Shown one piece after another: positions 15,592 to 23,615 of a stretch of 45,301 bases of DNA. The translations under genes were made by a program, and so were the position numbers. The stretch's first letter is position 1. Each line of letters opens with the position of its first letter. The notes under the pieces were generated by a model. The model made no database searches. It worked only from the letters and a program-made list of their open reading frames with translations, and had not been told where the DNA came from. This stretch comes from Victivallaceae bacterium (lineage in GTDB: Bacteria; Verrucomicrobiota; Lentisphaeria; Victivallales; Victivallaceae): positions 1-45,301 of the forward strand of contig JAEDIJ010000013.1 of assembly GCA_016292515.1 (NCBI GenBank). Reading direction: 5' to 3'.

Positions 15592-15821
15592 AGTTTTAAG
15601 TTTAAAGTTTTAAGTTTTAAGTGCTATGCAGGGAGCTTTTCGGCTCCCTGACCCTCCGACAGCGCAAACGCATCGCGTTTGCTTAAAAAACAACGGCAGT
15701 ACGCATTGACCAAACAATCGCGTACTGCCGTTTTGTATCGTTCTGTAAGCAAACGCGATGCGTTTGCGCTGTCAGGGGTACGGGGGCAGAGCCCCCGACC
15801 AGGCACTTAAAACTTAAAACT
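15592..15821. repeat. Nested-palindrome repeat element, copy 1 (MITE/BIME-like)
   Basis: The outer ends are perfect 19-bp terminal inverted repeats (15606-15624 with 15803-15821), extended on the left by more TTTTAAG units. Inside are, in order: an 8-bp hairpin (15629-15650), a 28-bp arm (15658-15685) that matches 15746-15773 exactly in inverse, a 13-bp inner stem (15692-15704 with 15720-15732) around a 15-nt loop, and a CGGGGGC/GCCCCCG hairpin (15781-15797). Each 28-bp arm itself contains an 8-bp hairpin with an ATC loop. No open frame of note is present. It lies between two convergent genes and may end both transcripts. A second copy begins at 45120. Confidence 0.88.
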
Positions 15822-15837
15822 AATAACTAATAACTTA

Positions 15838-16743
15838 TTATAACTTTTTCTCTTTCGCGTTGGTCTTCTGATAGAAACTTACCAGCGCGTCGGCGACGGC
15901 ATCGGCGATTTTCTGGCGGCGGATGCCGTCATTGAGTTTCCGTTCTTCTTCCGGATTGGTGACGAACCCCGCCTCGATCAGGATCGCGGGGATCTTGGTA
16001 TGCTCCAAAACGTAAAATCTCGCGGTTTTCACGCCGCGGTCGAGTTCTTTGGTCGCGCGCACCATATTGCGCTGAACCATAAAGGCGAGGAGGAAGCTTT
16101 CCGGTTGCTGATCGCGCGGCGTATCCGGCGCGTAGGTTTCCAGACCGTACGATTTCGGAGATTCCGAGCCGTTGTGATGCACGGAAATGAAAACATCGTA
16201 GTCTTTCGCCATTTTGACGCGTTCTTCCAACGTCAAAAAGCGATCGTCCGAACGGGAAAGCCGGGCGACAAAACCGCGTTCGCAGAGCGTGGTGACGATC
16301 GCCTGCGAAAGCGAAAGATTGAGGTCTTTTTCCAGCAGAGTTTTCCCTTTTGCCCCCAAAGCGTGATCGCCGTGGCCGGGATCGACGAGGATGAGCCGCC
16401 CGAAATGGCGTCCCTCGGGATTCTGAACGAGCGCGCGAAGCAGTTGCAGACTGCGCGCGCCGGTGCTGTAAACGCCGTCCGCGGAGAGCGTGATCTCCTC
16501 CGGCAGGCAGATCCTGCAATCCTGAAAGACGAGGATGCCTTTTTGAAAACAGAGTTTTCTGCCGTCGGCGGTCGTCGCCGTCAGCGACTCTTTTTGCGCG
16601 GTGAAGCGAAGCGGTAATTTCCCCAATGCCGGATCGACCCGATACTGGACAGGTTTCGGCGGAAGTTTCGCGATTTTCGGCGTACTGCATCCGCAAAGTG
16701 CAGACAAAACACCCAAAGCCAACAGCGGTTTCCAAAAATTCAT
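15838..16743 (-). CDS. N-acetylmuramoyl-L-alanine amidase (Amidase_3), lipoprotein
   Basis: The 301-residue enzyme cleaves the bond between MurNAc and the stem peptide. The N-terminus is a lipoprotein signal (LLALGVLSALCGC, lipidated C19). The amidase domain starts near residue 116. Zinc ligands fit H124 (DPGHGDH), E138 (EKDLNLS) and H189 or H190 (FISVHHNGS); the catalytic glutamate is E257 (AILIEAGFVTNPEE). The family is that of AmiA/B/C and CwlV. The stretch before it (20-110) resembles a small regulatory or structural module but was not recognised. AGGAGG inside the end of the upstream gene serves as ribosome site, and the genes overlap by ATGA. Its stop codon is at the edge of the AT-rich repeat end. 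Confidence 0.9.
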   Translation of the reverse strand: MNFWKPLLALGVLSALCGCSTPKIAKLPPKPVQYRVDPALGKLPLRFTAQKESLTATTADGRKLCFQKGILVFQDCRICLPEEITLSADGVYSTGARSLQLLRALVQNPEGRHFGRLILVDPGHGDHALGAKGKTLLEKDLNLSLSQAIVTTLCERGFVARLSRSDDRFLTLEERVKMAKDYDVFISVHHNGSESPKSYGLETYAPDTPRDQQPESFLLAFMVQRNMVRATKELDRGVKTARFYVLEHTKIPAILIEAGFVTNPEEERKLNDGIRRQKIADAVADALVSFYQKTNAKEKKL

Positions 16744-18095
16744 TTCTGATTCCTCCTCAATATTTCCTGCCAGATCGCGTCGCGTTCCGCGATGCCGGTA
16801 TCGCGCCAGCGTCGGGGATCGCGGCGGAGTTCCGCCAAAGCCTTTGAACGGCAGAAGCGGTAACTTCCAAGCGCGACTTCCATTTCGGCAGGGAGTTGTA
16901 ATTTTACGATTTTTTTACGTTTCAAAGTGTAATCGATCCCGGAAAAACCGGGGACTGCCCCCGGTTTTTTCAGTGACATCGACGAAAAAATTTCCTCCAT
17001 CACGCCGCGGACTTCATCGCGCGTCAAACGGCAGACGATGATGTTGCCGCTGTAAGGCACAAGGGAAAAAAGTTTGCGCGGCGTGAGTATCCCGGCAATT
17101 TCGCGGTGATCGGCGAAACCGTCGTAGATCGCGGCTTCGCATTTTGCGGCATTGCGCATCGCCTCCGCCGCGAGATGAACAAAATCGCGATCGCATTTCC
17201 CGGGGAGAGGCAAACGCAACGGAGCATCGAGGGAAATTTCGGGGAAGTCGCCTTTTTGATGCGCCGATTTTTCCGCTTCGGCGAAAATTTTGGTCAATGC
17301 GTCATCGGAAGTTTGCGACGGTTGGATCAGACACGACTCGATCTGCGTGATCTTTTTCGTTTCGGGGTCAAAGGTAATAATGGCGCAGGCGGCGTTTTTC
17401 GCGTGCGCGTCACTTTGAAGATAATAGGTGTCGCCGAGGTTTTCCCCCCGGTTTCCCTGATGCGTATGACTTCCCAGCACGAGATCGATGCCGGGGTAAC
17501 GCGAAAGCAGTTCCGTAAAGTTGCCGTCTTTGCCGAAAACGCCGCGATGGGCGACGAGGACGACCAGATCGGCATTTTCCCGGCGCGCCGCCGCGATCCC
17601 CTGCGACAACGCTTCCTCGTAGGAATCCTGCGTAAACTTCCCGTCGGGAATCAACCGTTCCCGCTGATCGGGCACGCCGCAACCGATGACAAAAACTTTC
17701 AATCCTTTGATTTCCCGCGACAGCCACGGTTTGATGCCGGGGACGTCCGGAGTGCACCAGTTGCCCAGCGTCGCTCCGGAAAAAGCGGCGGCAAGTTTCC
17801 CGACGTTTCCGGCGGAAAGATCGAAATCGTGATTGCCGGGGACCCACACGTCGTAGCGAAGTTGATCGAGCGCGGCGATCATCGACGCGCCGCCGTCGCA
17901 AGTCGTGGTGTAAATTCCCGAAAAGAGATCCCCTGCGTCGATCAGGAGATCGGGCCTCTCTGCCCGGATCGCCGGAGCGAGACGCGCGAACGCCGCCGTT
18001 TCTCCGTGAAGATCGGCGGTCGATACGATCACCAGCTGTTGCGCGCCCAGCGCAAAAGCGGCGAAAATCATAAAAAGCGTCAGGAATAATTGCAT
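16740..18095 (-). CDS. UshA-like 5'-nucleotidase/metallophosphatase, secreted
   Basis: The 451-residue protein has a signal peptide (LFLTLFMIFAAFALGA). The calcineurin-type metallophosphatase domain shows TADLHGE (D28, H30), IDAGD (D53, D56), GNHD (N88-D90), VAHRG and GSHTHQG. The second half is the 5'-nucleotidase C-terminal domain, with the substrate-binding LVPYSGNIIVCRLTRDEV stretch. Such periplasmic enzymes hydrolyse nucleotides or cyclic nucleotides for scavenging. Its -10 lies only 7 bp before the ATG and no ribosome site is seen, so the transcript may be leaderless. It overlaps the amidase gene by 4 bp, so the pair forms an operon. Confidence 0.86.
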   Translation of the reverse strand: MQLFLTLFMIFAAFALGAQQLVIVSTADLHGETAAFARLAPAIRAERPDLLIDAGDLFSGIYTTTCDGGASMIAALDQLRYDVWVPGNHDFDLSAGNVGKLAAAFSGATLGNWCTPDVPGIKPWLSREIKGLKVFVIGCGVPDQRERLIPDGKFTQDSYEEALSQGIAAARRENADLVVLVAHRGVFGKDGNFTELLSRYPGIDLVLGSHTHQGNRGENLGDTYYLQSDAHAKNAACAIITFDPETKKITQIESCLIQPSQTSDDALTKIFAEAEKSAHQKGDFPEISLDAPLRLPLPGKCDRDFVHLAAEAMRNAAKCEAAIYDGFADHREIAGILTPRKLFSLVPYSGNIIVCRLTRDEVRGVMEEIFSSMSLKKPGAVPGFSGIDYTLKRKKIVKLQLPAEMEVALGSYRFCRSKALAELRRDPRRWRDTGIAERDAIWQEILRRNQK

Positions 18096-18102
18096 AACTC
18101 TA

Positions 18103-18130
18103 AATATAGCATACGGGAAAACTTTTTCAA
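18103..18130 (-). promoter_or_regulatory. Promoter of the phosphatase-amidase operon
   Basis: On the minus strand TTGAAA (18130-18125), 16 bp, TATATT (18108-18103). An inverted repeat with arms at 18115-18129 and 18147-18165 overlaps the -35. The predicted transcript start falls at or within a base or two of the ATG at 18095. Confidence 0.6.
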
Positions 18131-18148
18131 TGCGCTCTTTTCAAAATG

Positions 18149-18216
18149 AAAAAGGGGATTTTCCCATGCCGCATTTTTCGACCTGCCGTCGGCGGACTTG
18201 ACAAAAAGGGGATTTT
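18149..18216. promoter_or_regulatory. Pair of 14-bp direct repeats, candidate operators
   Basis: AAAAAGGGGATTTT occurs at 18149-18162 and again at 18203-18216, exactly 54 bp apart. The second copy fills the spacer of the secretin-operon promoter and the first lies beside the divergent promoter. The repeat is nearly palindromic (AAAA/TTTT arms). The MarR protein encoded at the end of the operon is the natural candidate ligand, but this is inference. Confidence 0.5.
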
Positions 18217-18226
18217 GTGATATATT
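18198..18226 (+). promoter_or_regulatory. Promoter of the lipoprotein-secretin-MarR operon
   Basis: TTGACA (18198-18203), 17 bp, TATATT (18221-18226), with TGTGA just before the -10. It is among the strongest promoter matches in the window. Confidence 0.75.
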
Positions 18227-18282
18227 ATCTTTCAACAAAAGAAATCAACGTCAAAAACTGATTTTGCTGAAAGGATTTTGCG

Positions 18283-18726
18283 ATGAAAAAAATCAACCGT
18301 CTGCTGATCGCTTTTCTGGCAGGACTTTTCCTTGCCGGATGCACGACCGTCAAGGAACTTCCGGCGGAATCGCTCACCACGGAGCCGACAACGGAAGAAT
18401 ACCAAAAGGCGCGCCAGCTGCTCACCGCCTTTCTGGAAAACAAGCCGGATTCTTTCGTATCTCTGCTTCCCGAAGACAAACGACAGGCGTTTGACGCCAA
18501 CCGTTTCCGCACCTACCGCTTTTCGATCGTCGATTCGCTCGGCGAGCCGAAAAGTTTCCGTTATCTCACCACCTTGCAGATGCCGGTTTTCACGCCTTAT
18601 GTCTGGCAAGTCGCGTTTGAGCGCACCGACAAGGAGGGCAAGCAGATCCACGGCGAAGCACTCTTTCGCGTCATCGTCGGCAAAAGCAAAGACGAGATCC
18701 TGATCGTCGCTTTCCAATTTCTCTGA
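18283..18726 (+). CDS. Small lipoprotein of unknown function, first gene of the secretin-like operon
   Basis: This 147-residue protein has a classic lipoprotein signal (KKINRLLIAFLAGLFLAGC, lipidated C20). The mature part has an acidic linker (ESLTTEPTTEEYQ), a helix-rich segment (ARQLLTAFLENKPDSFVSLL), then beta-like strands ending in ALFRVIVGKSKDEILIVAFQF. The end resembles small NTF2-like or DUF4878-like domains, but I cannot assign a family. AAAGGA precedes the ATG at 7 nt. It is followed after 29 bp by the first secretin-like gene. A pilotin-like role (outer-membrane targeting of a secretin) is possible from position and size alone. Confidence 0.82.
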   Translation: MKKINRLLIAFLAGLFLAGCTTVKELPAESLTTEPTTEEYQKARQLLTAFLENKPDSFVSLLPEDKRQAFDANRFRTYRFSIVDSLGEPKSFRYLTTLQMPVFTPYVWQVAFERTDKEGKQIHGEALFRVIVGKSKDEILIVAFQFL

Positions 18727-18755
18727 AACATTTCTTTACCTGAAAGGAGTTTATG

Positions 18756-20318
18756 ATGAAGAATTCTTTTATCCGGCAAATCCCGGCGGCGGTGTGCGGC
18801 GCGCTCTTTTTCGGCGGCGCGATGCTTTCCGCCGAAGAAAGTTCGCGCACCATCCATTTGGTGCAAGACGACGCGCAGATCCACTTTAAAAGCAAAATCT
18901 ATCCGTTGAAATACGTTTCCGCCGAGGAGATGCTTCCCTTTGTCAATTCGGCGATCAAACGTTACAACGCTTTTTCGACGATCCGACGCATCACCGACGA
19001 AAAGGGCGGCGCGGGCGCGTTGCTCGTTTCGACGGGAAGCGATTTCATCCCCTACGTCGACGCGATCATTGCCGCGCTCGACCGTCCGGGCAAACCGGGA
19101 ACTTCGCCGATCAGCGGCACGGGGCTTGCCCGGGTCGCCTATTCGCCGCAGTACCGCGCCGCCGCCGATTTCGGCAATCTCATCAACACGACGCTTTCAA
19201 GTGCCAGCGGTCAAGCCTACGTCAACCATGAAACCAATACCATTTTCTGGCGCGACCAGAGCGACGCCGCCCAGCGCACGTTGAAATTCGTCGAAAAACT
19301 CGACCGCCCCGTGCCGCAGGTACAGATCCGTCTCAACTACTATCAGATGCGCGACAGCGACCTCAAAGACTGGGGCTTCGACTACCTCGCGTGGAAAAAC
19401 GGCCCCGGCGTCAATCTTTTTTCCGCCGGATACAACGCGGGGCAAATGGTCGTCAACGAAGTGCTCGGCAAACTTGCGGAGCAGGCTTTTAATTTCACGA
19501 CCAGCTGGGGCATCGGCGGATTTTTCACCGCGCCCGCCTTTGATATGAGTTTCATCCGCTGTCTGCAACAGTCGGGCAACGCGACGGCGGTCGCCCACGC
19601 CAGTATGGTGATGATCAACACCCCCGTTGCCAATGAAAAAGAATACGCCTTGCTGAAACAAGTTCAGGAAAAAAATCCCGACGTCGCGCCTTTCATCTAC
19701 CGTATCTCGATGCAGCCGGAATATCAGAATATCCAGAAAAACACGCTGGGGCGCTCTTTCATCGGCAAGAGTTTCATCGAGGATGAATACGGAGAAAAGC
19801 ACTCCAATCCGCCCAATCTGGAAGCGCAGATCGTCAATCCTTTTATCTGCTTCGGAAGCGACAAAACGCCCCGCGACGCCAACGGTTTCATCCCGGCGAC
19901 GCCGGAATTCTACCATTTGCAGAACAGTCTCCCCAAACAGGGCGGTGTCCTTTTTGACTACTCGATCTTTTTCAAAGCGATCGTCGAACGCGGCAACACC
20001 GGCGCGGAGCTGGACAGTTCCGCACTGGTCTGCGGCGCGACTTCGCTCGGTTTCAATCAGGAAAAGGTGCTCGCGATCTACGAAAAGGAAAACGACGTCG
20101 AGCAGACCATCGGTTTGCCGTTTTTCTGCCGCATCCCCGTACTGAAATATCTTTTCAGCACCGTGACCAGCATCAAGGAACGCACCTACATCATCGTCAC
20201 CGCCGAAGCGGAAATGGTTTCGCCCGACACGCCGTGGACGCCCGTTGACAGCAGTATGTCGACGGAGATCAAACGCCGGATCGAAAATCCGTTGCGGGAC
20301 AATGAAGACGACAAATAA
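18756..20318 (+). CDS. Secretin-like protein 1, periplasmic/outer-membrane
   Basis: The protein has 520 residues and a signal peptide (about 1-26, ending in AMLSA). Residues 45-110 look like a secretin N-domain: IYPLKYVSAEEMLPFVNSAI, then GALLVSTGSDFIPYVDAIIAALDRP. A second such domain covers about 125-185 (YVNHETNTIFWRDQSDAAQ, FVEKLDRP). The secretin core then starts with VQIRLNYYQMRDSDLKDWGFDY and ends with GLPFFCRIPVLKYLFSTVTS and a final strand TYIIVTAEAEM. These match the secretin pattern of a P-x-L-G-D-I-P-V-L-G-x-L-F loop followed by the last strands, in degenerate form. No other type II or III secretion genes are nearby. ATG 18756 fits AGGAG better than the ATG 3 bp upstream. It is a paralogue of the next gene. 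Confidence 0.75.
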   Translation: MKNSFIRQIPAAVCGALFFGGAMLSAEESSRTIHLVQDDAQIHFKSKIYPLKYVSAEEMLPFVNSAIKRYNAFSTIRRITDEKGGAGALLVSTGSDFIPYVDAIIAALDRPGKPGTSPISGTGLARVAYSPQYRAAADFGNLINTTLSSASGQAYVNHETNTIFWRDQSDAAQRTLKFVEKLDRPVPQVQIRLNYYQMRDSDLKDWGFDYLAWKNGPGVNLFSAGYNAGQMVVNEVLGKLAEQAFNFTTSWGIGGFFTAPAFDMSFIRCLQQSGNATAVAHASMVMINTPVANEKEYALLKQVQEKNPDVAPFIYRISMQPEYQNIQKNTLGRSFIGKSFIEDEYGEKHSNPPNLEAQIVNPFICFGSDKTPRDANGFIPATPEFYHLQNSLPKQGGVLFDYSIFFKAIVERGNTGAELDSSALVCGATSLGFNQEKVLAIYEKENDVEQTIGLPFFCRIPVLKYLFSTVTSIKERTYIIVTAEAEMVSPDTPWTPVDSSMSTEIKRRIENPLRDNEDDK

Positions 20319-20335
20319 CTGAGGAGGCATATACG

Positions 20336-22477
20336 ATGAAACAGCAAATCTACACTTCTTTCCTTTTCCTCGGCACCGCATTCATCTTTGCCGGATGTGA
20401 TACTCCGAAACCGGATCGGCAGCACACGCCCCCCGTCTATCAGCCGATCTCCCGGCAACCCGAACGCCGCGAGATCACGTTGACGCCGCAACCGATCGCG
20501 GGAACTCCGCGCTCCGTCAACAACGAAATGACCGGCGGCTACGCGCCGAGCCACGTTCAGGCGCAACTCAAAATCGACGTCAAGGAGGGAACGAGGGAAG
20601 TCAAAGTCATCCGCGACAACACCGATCCCTACGTCATCACCAAACCTTATATCCTGAAACACGCCGATCCTTACGCCGTGCGCAGTTACCTTGAAGCCGC
20701 CGTCGGCGCAAAAAGCGTCGTCGCCAGCCCCGCGCAGGTAACTGCGGTCAAATACACCGACGGCACGGGAGTCGTCCTCGTTTCCGCCGAAGCCTACCGC
20801 TTTCAGGATTCGGACGACGGGCGCGGTATCGACAACATCATCCAAACGCTCGACCGCGACGGATTGACCTATCTGCCCGATGCGGATGCGCACGTCTATT
20901 TCCCGCGTTTGAGCCGCGCTTCCAATCTGCGCGATATGATCCTCAAAGTCGGATCTTCCGAGTTGGATCCCCAATTCACCGTCGCTCCCGGCGCGGTGCT
21001 TGTCGACGGCGGATTGAATGCGCTCATCGTCAAGGCTCCGCAGTGGAACTGGGAGGAGATCCTCGCGATGCTCAAAAAATACGACCGTCAGATCCCCGAA
21101 ATCAAAATTTCCTACCGGGTGCTGGAAATCTATGCGGAGAACGACGACCGTATCGGCGTCGATTTCCAGAGTTGGAAAAACAACGAAGGCATCGATCTTT
21201 TTTCCGCCGGCACGGTCGTCCGCCGCAACTGGGGGACTTTTTTCACCAGCGGCGTCCAGCCTTCCGGCCACAACCGCACCGGCTACTGGAATTTCAACCC
21301 CAAGTGGAACACCCGCTACCTCGACTTCATGACCTCGATCGGCAAGGCGAAGTGTCTCGCCGAAGGCGTCCTCGTCGCGCAGAACCGCAAGACGAGCAAT
21401 ATCCAGGTCAACAGCGGATTTTTCTACGACCGTACCTACTACACGGCGGGAGCGACTTCCATCCCCGAAGCGTGTCGGGAATTCACCTACACCGATCCCA
21501 ACCCCGATACGATCTTGCGCGAGTCGATGGCGAAAATGATGCCCACGGGTTCGCTCACCGATTCCTATAATCAGGCGGGAATGACGGATTACCAGACCGC
21601 CTACGCTCAAGCGTACCAAGCCGCTCTGATGCAGGGCAAAACGGCGGCGGAAGCGGCGGCTTTCGCGACCGCGACCTGTCAGCAGTTGATGGCGCAGGGG
21701 AAACTCTACTATCTTGCGGGAGCGGGTTACACGATGCGGACGATGGGAACGCAGACCGGCACCGAATTGATGCACGACGCCATCGCCAAACTCGGCGGCG
21801 ACACCGCGACCAGCGCGCTTTCCAAATGGCTGACGGGATATGTCGCCGCCGACGGCACTTCGACCCGCGCCGCTTATTACAACACCGACTGGAATGCGGT
21901 CAATTCCGCGCCCGGCGTCATTCACGGCTGGCTTCAATACCCGATGCCGACCGACGGATTCCGGTTCGATCTGAAAGTGACCCCCGTCGTTACCGGCAAG
22001 GCGGCGCAACTGACCTTTGACCTCAACAGCATCTCGTTGCTCGGGTGGAATTCCGACGGCTCCGCCCGCACCTCGAAATCGGGCAACAAGACGACTGTCC
22101 AGATCAGTTACGGCAGTGAAGATTTCATCATCGGCGGATTGCGCAAATCGGAAGCGGTGCGCGGCACGGCGGGACTGCCCTACCTCAAAGATCTGCCGAT
22201 CATCGGCAGACTTTTTTCGACCGAGACCGAGTCGATCAAGCAGAGTCAGCTCGTGCTGATCGCCCACGTCGAATACTCCGAACCCGACGCCCCCCTCGGC
22301 AGTGAAGTCCGCGAGGATATCGGCAAGATCGTCAAAGGCGTCAATACCGGTATGAAGAGCCGTTTCGGCAATATGCTTTTTCAGCAGTTGTGGCTCGATC
22401 CCGAGCGGGAAGACCGTTTGGAGCAGTTGGACGAGATCGGCAACCGCTACGACGACGAATACAAGGAGATCCGTTAA
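20336..22477 (+). CDS. Secretin-like lipoprotein 2
   Basis: This 713-residue protein has a lipobox (FLGTAFIFAGC, lipidated C21). After a proline-rich linker, two N-type domains follow (ITKPYILKHADPYAVRSYLE near 100; ARLS-like repeats to about 250, NALIVKAPQWNWEEILAMLKK). The secretin-like core runs from IKISYRVLEIYAENDDRIGVDF to GLPYLKDLPIIGRLFSTETE and QLVLIAHVEY, a better match to the secretin end than in its neighbour. Both genes share WKN-x(2)-G-x(2)-LFSAG after the first core strand. About residues 410-470 form an Ala/Gln-rich helical insertion that ordinary secretins lack. GAGGAGG precedes the ATG; the spacing to the upstream gene is 17 bp. Confidence 0.78.
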   Translation: MKQQIYTSFLFLGTAFIFAGCDTPKPDRQHTPPVYQPISRQPERREITLTPQPIAGTPRSVNNEMTGGYAPSHVQAQLKIDVKEGTREVKVIRDNTDPYVITKPYILKHADPYAVRSYLEAAVGAKSVVASPAQVTAVKYTDGTGVVLVSAEAYRFQDSDDGRGIDNIIQTLDRDGLTYLPDADAHVYFPRLSRASNLRDMILKVGSSELDPQFTVAPGAVLVDGGLNALIVKAPQWNWEEILAMLKKYDRQIPEIKISYRVLEIYAENDDRIGVDFQSWKNNEGIDLFSAGTVVRRNWGTFFTSGVQPSGHNRTGYWNFNPKWNTRYLDFMTSIGKAKCLAEGVLVAQNRKTSNIQVNSGFFYDRTYYTAGATSIPEACREFTYTDPNPDTILRESMAKMMPTGSLTDSYNQAGMTDYQTAYAQAYQAALMQGKTAAEAAAFATATCQQLMAQGKLYYLAGAGYTMRTMGTQTGTELMHDAIAKLGGDTATSALSKWLTGYVAADGTSTRAAYYNTDWNAVNSAPGVIHGWLQYPMPTDGFRFDLKVTPVVTGKAAQLTFDLNSISLLGWNSDGSARTSKSGNKTTVQISYGSEDFIIGGLRKSEAVRGTAGLPYLKDLPIIGRLFSTETESIKQSQLVLIAHVEYSEPDAPLGSEVREDIGKIVKGVNTGMKSRFGNMLFQQLWLDPEREDRLEQLDEIGNRYDDEYKEIR

Positions 22478-22480
22478 GCG

Positions 22481-22966
22481 ATGAAAAAGAAAAACGATAC
22501 TTTGAAATCGCTTGAAACGCTCGATTCCGTTGAAATTTTCAAGCGGATGTGCCGGATGCTCGAAGTGGAAAGACGCCGCCTGTTTGACGCCGAATGGGAT
22601 TTCAACGCATTGCCCGTCCCCCGACAGCAATACAATCACCTGCTTGCGGTGCGCAACAATCTGCCCTGCAATCTCGGCAGGGTGATGGAATTGACCGGGA
22701 TGACTTCGGCGGGCGCGTCGATTTTCGTCGAAAAGATGGTCAAACTCGGCGTATTGGAGCGGCGGGACGACCCCGCCGACCGCCGGAACGTCATCATCTC
22801 GCTGACGCAAAAGGCGAGTGAGGTGATCACGCAGCAGGAAGACAACATCAACTTGAAAATGCTCGCTTATTTTTCCGGATGCACCAAAGAGGAAGCGAAG
22901 TTGATGGAAGACGCCGCGCGGCTCATCTGCCGCAAGATCACCGCGGGGCTTACCCGGAAAAAATAA
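22481..22966 (+). CDS. MarR-family transcriptional regulator
   Basis: The 161-residue protein has the MarR winged helix: LPVPRQQYNHLLAVRN, the recognition-helix region LGRVMELTGMTSAGASIFVEKMVKLGVLER and the wing RRDDPADRRNVIISLTQKA with the conserved D-x-R-D/N-R-R core. The dimer helices flank it. MarR repressors respond to small ligands or oxidation; there are three cysteines, including C66-like CNL and SGC. The gene is 3 bp after the secretin-like lipoprotein gene with AAGGAGA inside its end, so it belongs to the operon and may control it through the repeats at the operon promoter. It converges with the HD gene with only 6 bp between the stops. Confidence 0.88.
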   Translation: MKKKNDTLKSLETLDSVEIFKRMCRMLEVERRRLFDAEWDFNALPVPRQQYNHLLAVRNNLPCNLGRVMELTGMTSAGASIFVEKMVKLGVLERRDDPADRRNVIISLTQKASEVITQQEDNINLKMLAYFSGCTKEEAKLMEDAARLICRKITAGLTRKK

Positions 22967-22972
22967 CATTGC

Positions 22973-23524
22973 CTACTTCAAAAACCGCCGCGCCATCAGA
23001 TCCCAGCGGCGGAGCGTATCGTCCCCGAATTTTTCCAGTTGACGCCGGATAAGTTCGGGGCTTTTTTCCGCCATATCGCCCGACTTGGAAAAAAATTTGT
23101 CGGCGAAACAGACGAGCAGTTCCTCCGGCGTTTCAGGCAGATAATCGGCAACGGGCAGCGGCAGTTTCTGCCGGACGACCTCATCGGCGGAAAGCCCGCA
23201 CCCCGTATGCCGCTCGCAGATGCGGGCAAAACACTCGACATTCACGCGGTGCGCCTTGCCGTACTCGCGCAACATCGCCGCGCCGAGGACGCCGTGGGCG
23301 ATATAAGGCGCCGCGCCGTCGCAATGAATGGAGGGCGCGTAGCATTTGCCGATGCCGATATCGTGAAGCATTGCCGCCTGCGCGACCAAAGCGGCGTCGA
23401 TGCGCGATTCCGTGCCGATCAGCGACAGTGCCTTGTCGCGCACCTGCATACTGTGTTTGAGGAGCAGTTGCCGCATCGGCGTATTTTCAGGATAAATGGA
23501 GAAAAAAATTTCCGCCCAGTCCAT
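22973..23524 (-). CDS. HD-domain phosphohydrolase (HDIG-type)
   Basis: The protein has 183 residues and an HD domain: HSMQVRDKALSL (first His), MLHDIGIGKC (HD pair), YIAHGVLGAAMLRE and ICERHTGCGL, which supply the remaining metal ligands. The C-terminal PETPEELLVCFADKFFSKSG matches a widespread family of small HDIG proteins. The substrate is unknown; HD enzymes of this size often act on nucleotides. ATG 23524 is chosen because GAGGA stands 7 nt upstream; the frame remains open further upstream but would run into the promoter and the small-RNA region. It is monocistronic, between its own promoter and the convergent MarR gene. Confidence 0.85.
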   Translation of the reverse strand: MDWAEIFFSIYPENTPMRQLLLKHSMQVRDKALSLIGTESRIDAALVAQAAMLHDIGIGKCYAPSIHCDGAAPYIAHGVLGAAMLREYGKAHRVNVECFARICERHTGCGLSADEVVRQKLPLPVADYLPETPEELLVCFADKFFSKSGDMAEKSPELIRRQLEKFGDDTLRRWDLMARRFLK

Positions 23525-23554
23525 ATTCATTTCCTCTTTTCGACTCTTTGCTTT

Positions 23555-23582
23555 AATATAGCAGGAAATGATCATTTTGCAA
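23555..23582 (-). promoter_or_regulatory. Promoter of the HD hydrolase gene
   Basis: On the minus strand TTGCAA (23582-23577), 16 bp, TATATT (23560-23555). It is divergent from the small-RNA promoter 34 bp away. Confidence 0.65.
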
Positions 23583-23615
23583 GCGAAAAACGAGACGATG
23601 TTTCCCGTTTGCGGC

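Noticed and set aside
15592..15821. CRISPR array
   Set aside because: The repeats are inverted and nested, not direct with spacers; no cas genes are in the window.
20186..22969. Long minus-strand open frame opposite the secretin-like lipoprotein and MarR genes
   Set aside because: It is an antisense shadow of genes with lipobox, ribosome sites and family motifs; the composition is Arg/Val/Asp-rich without domains.
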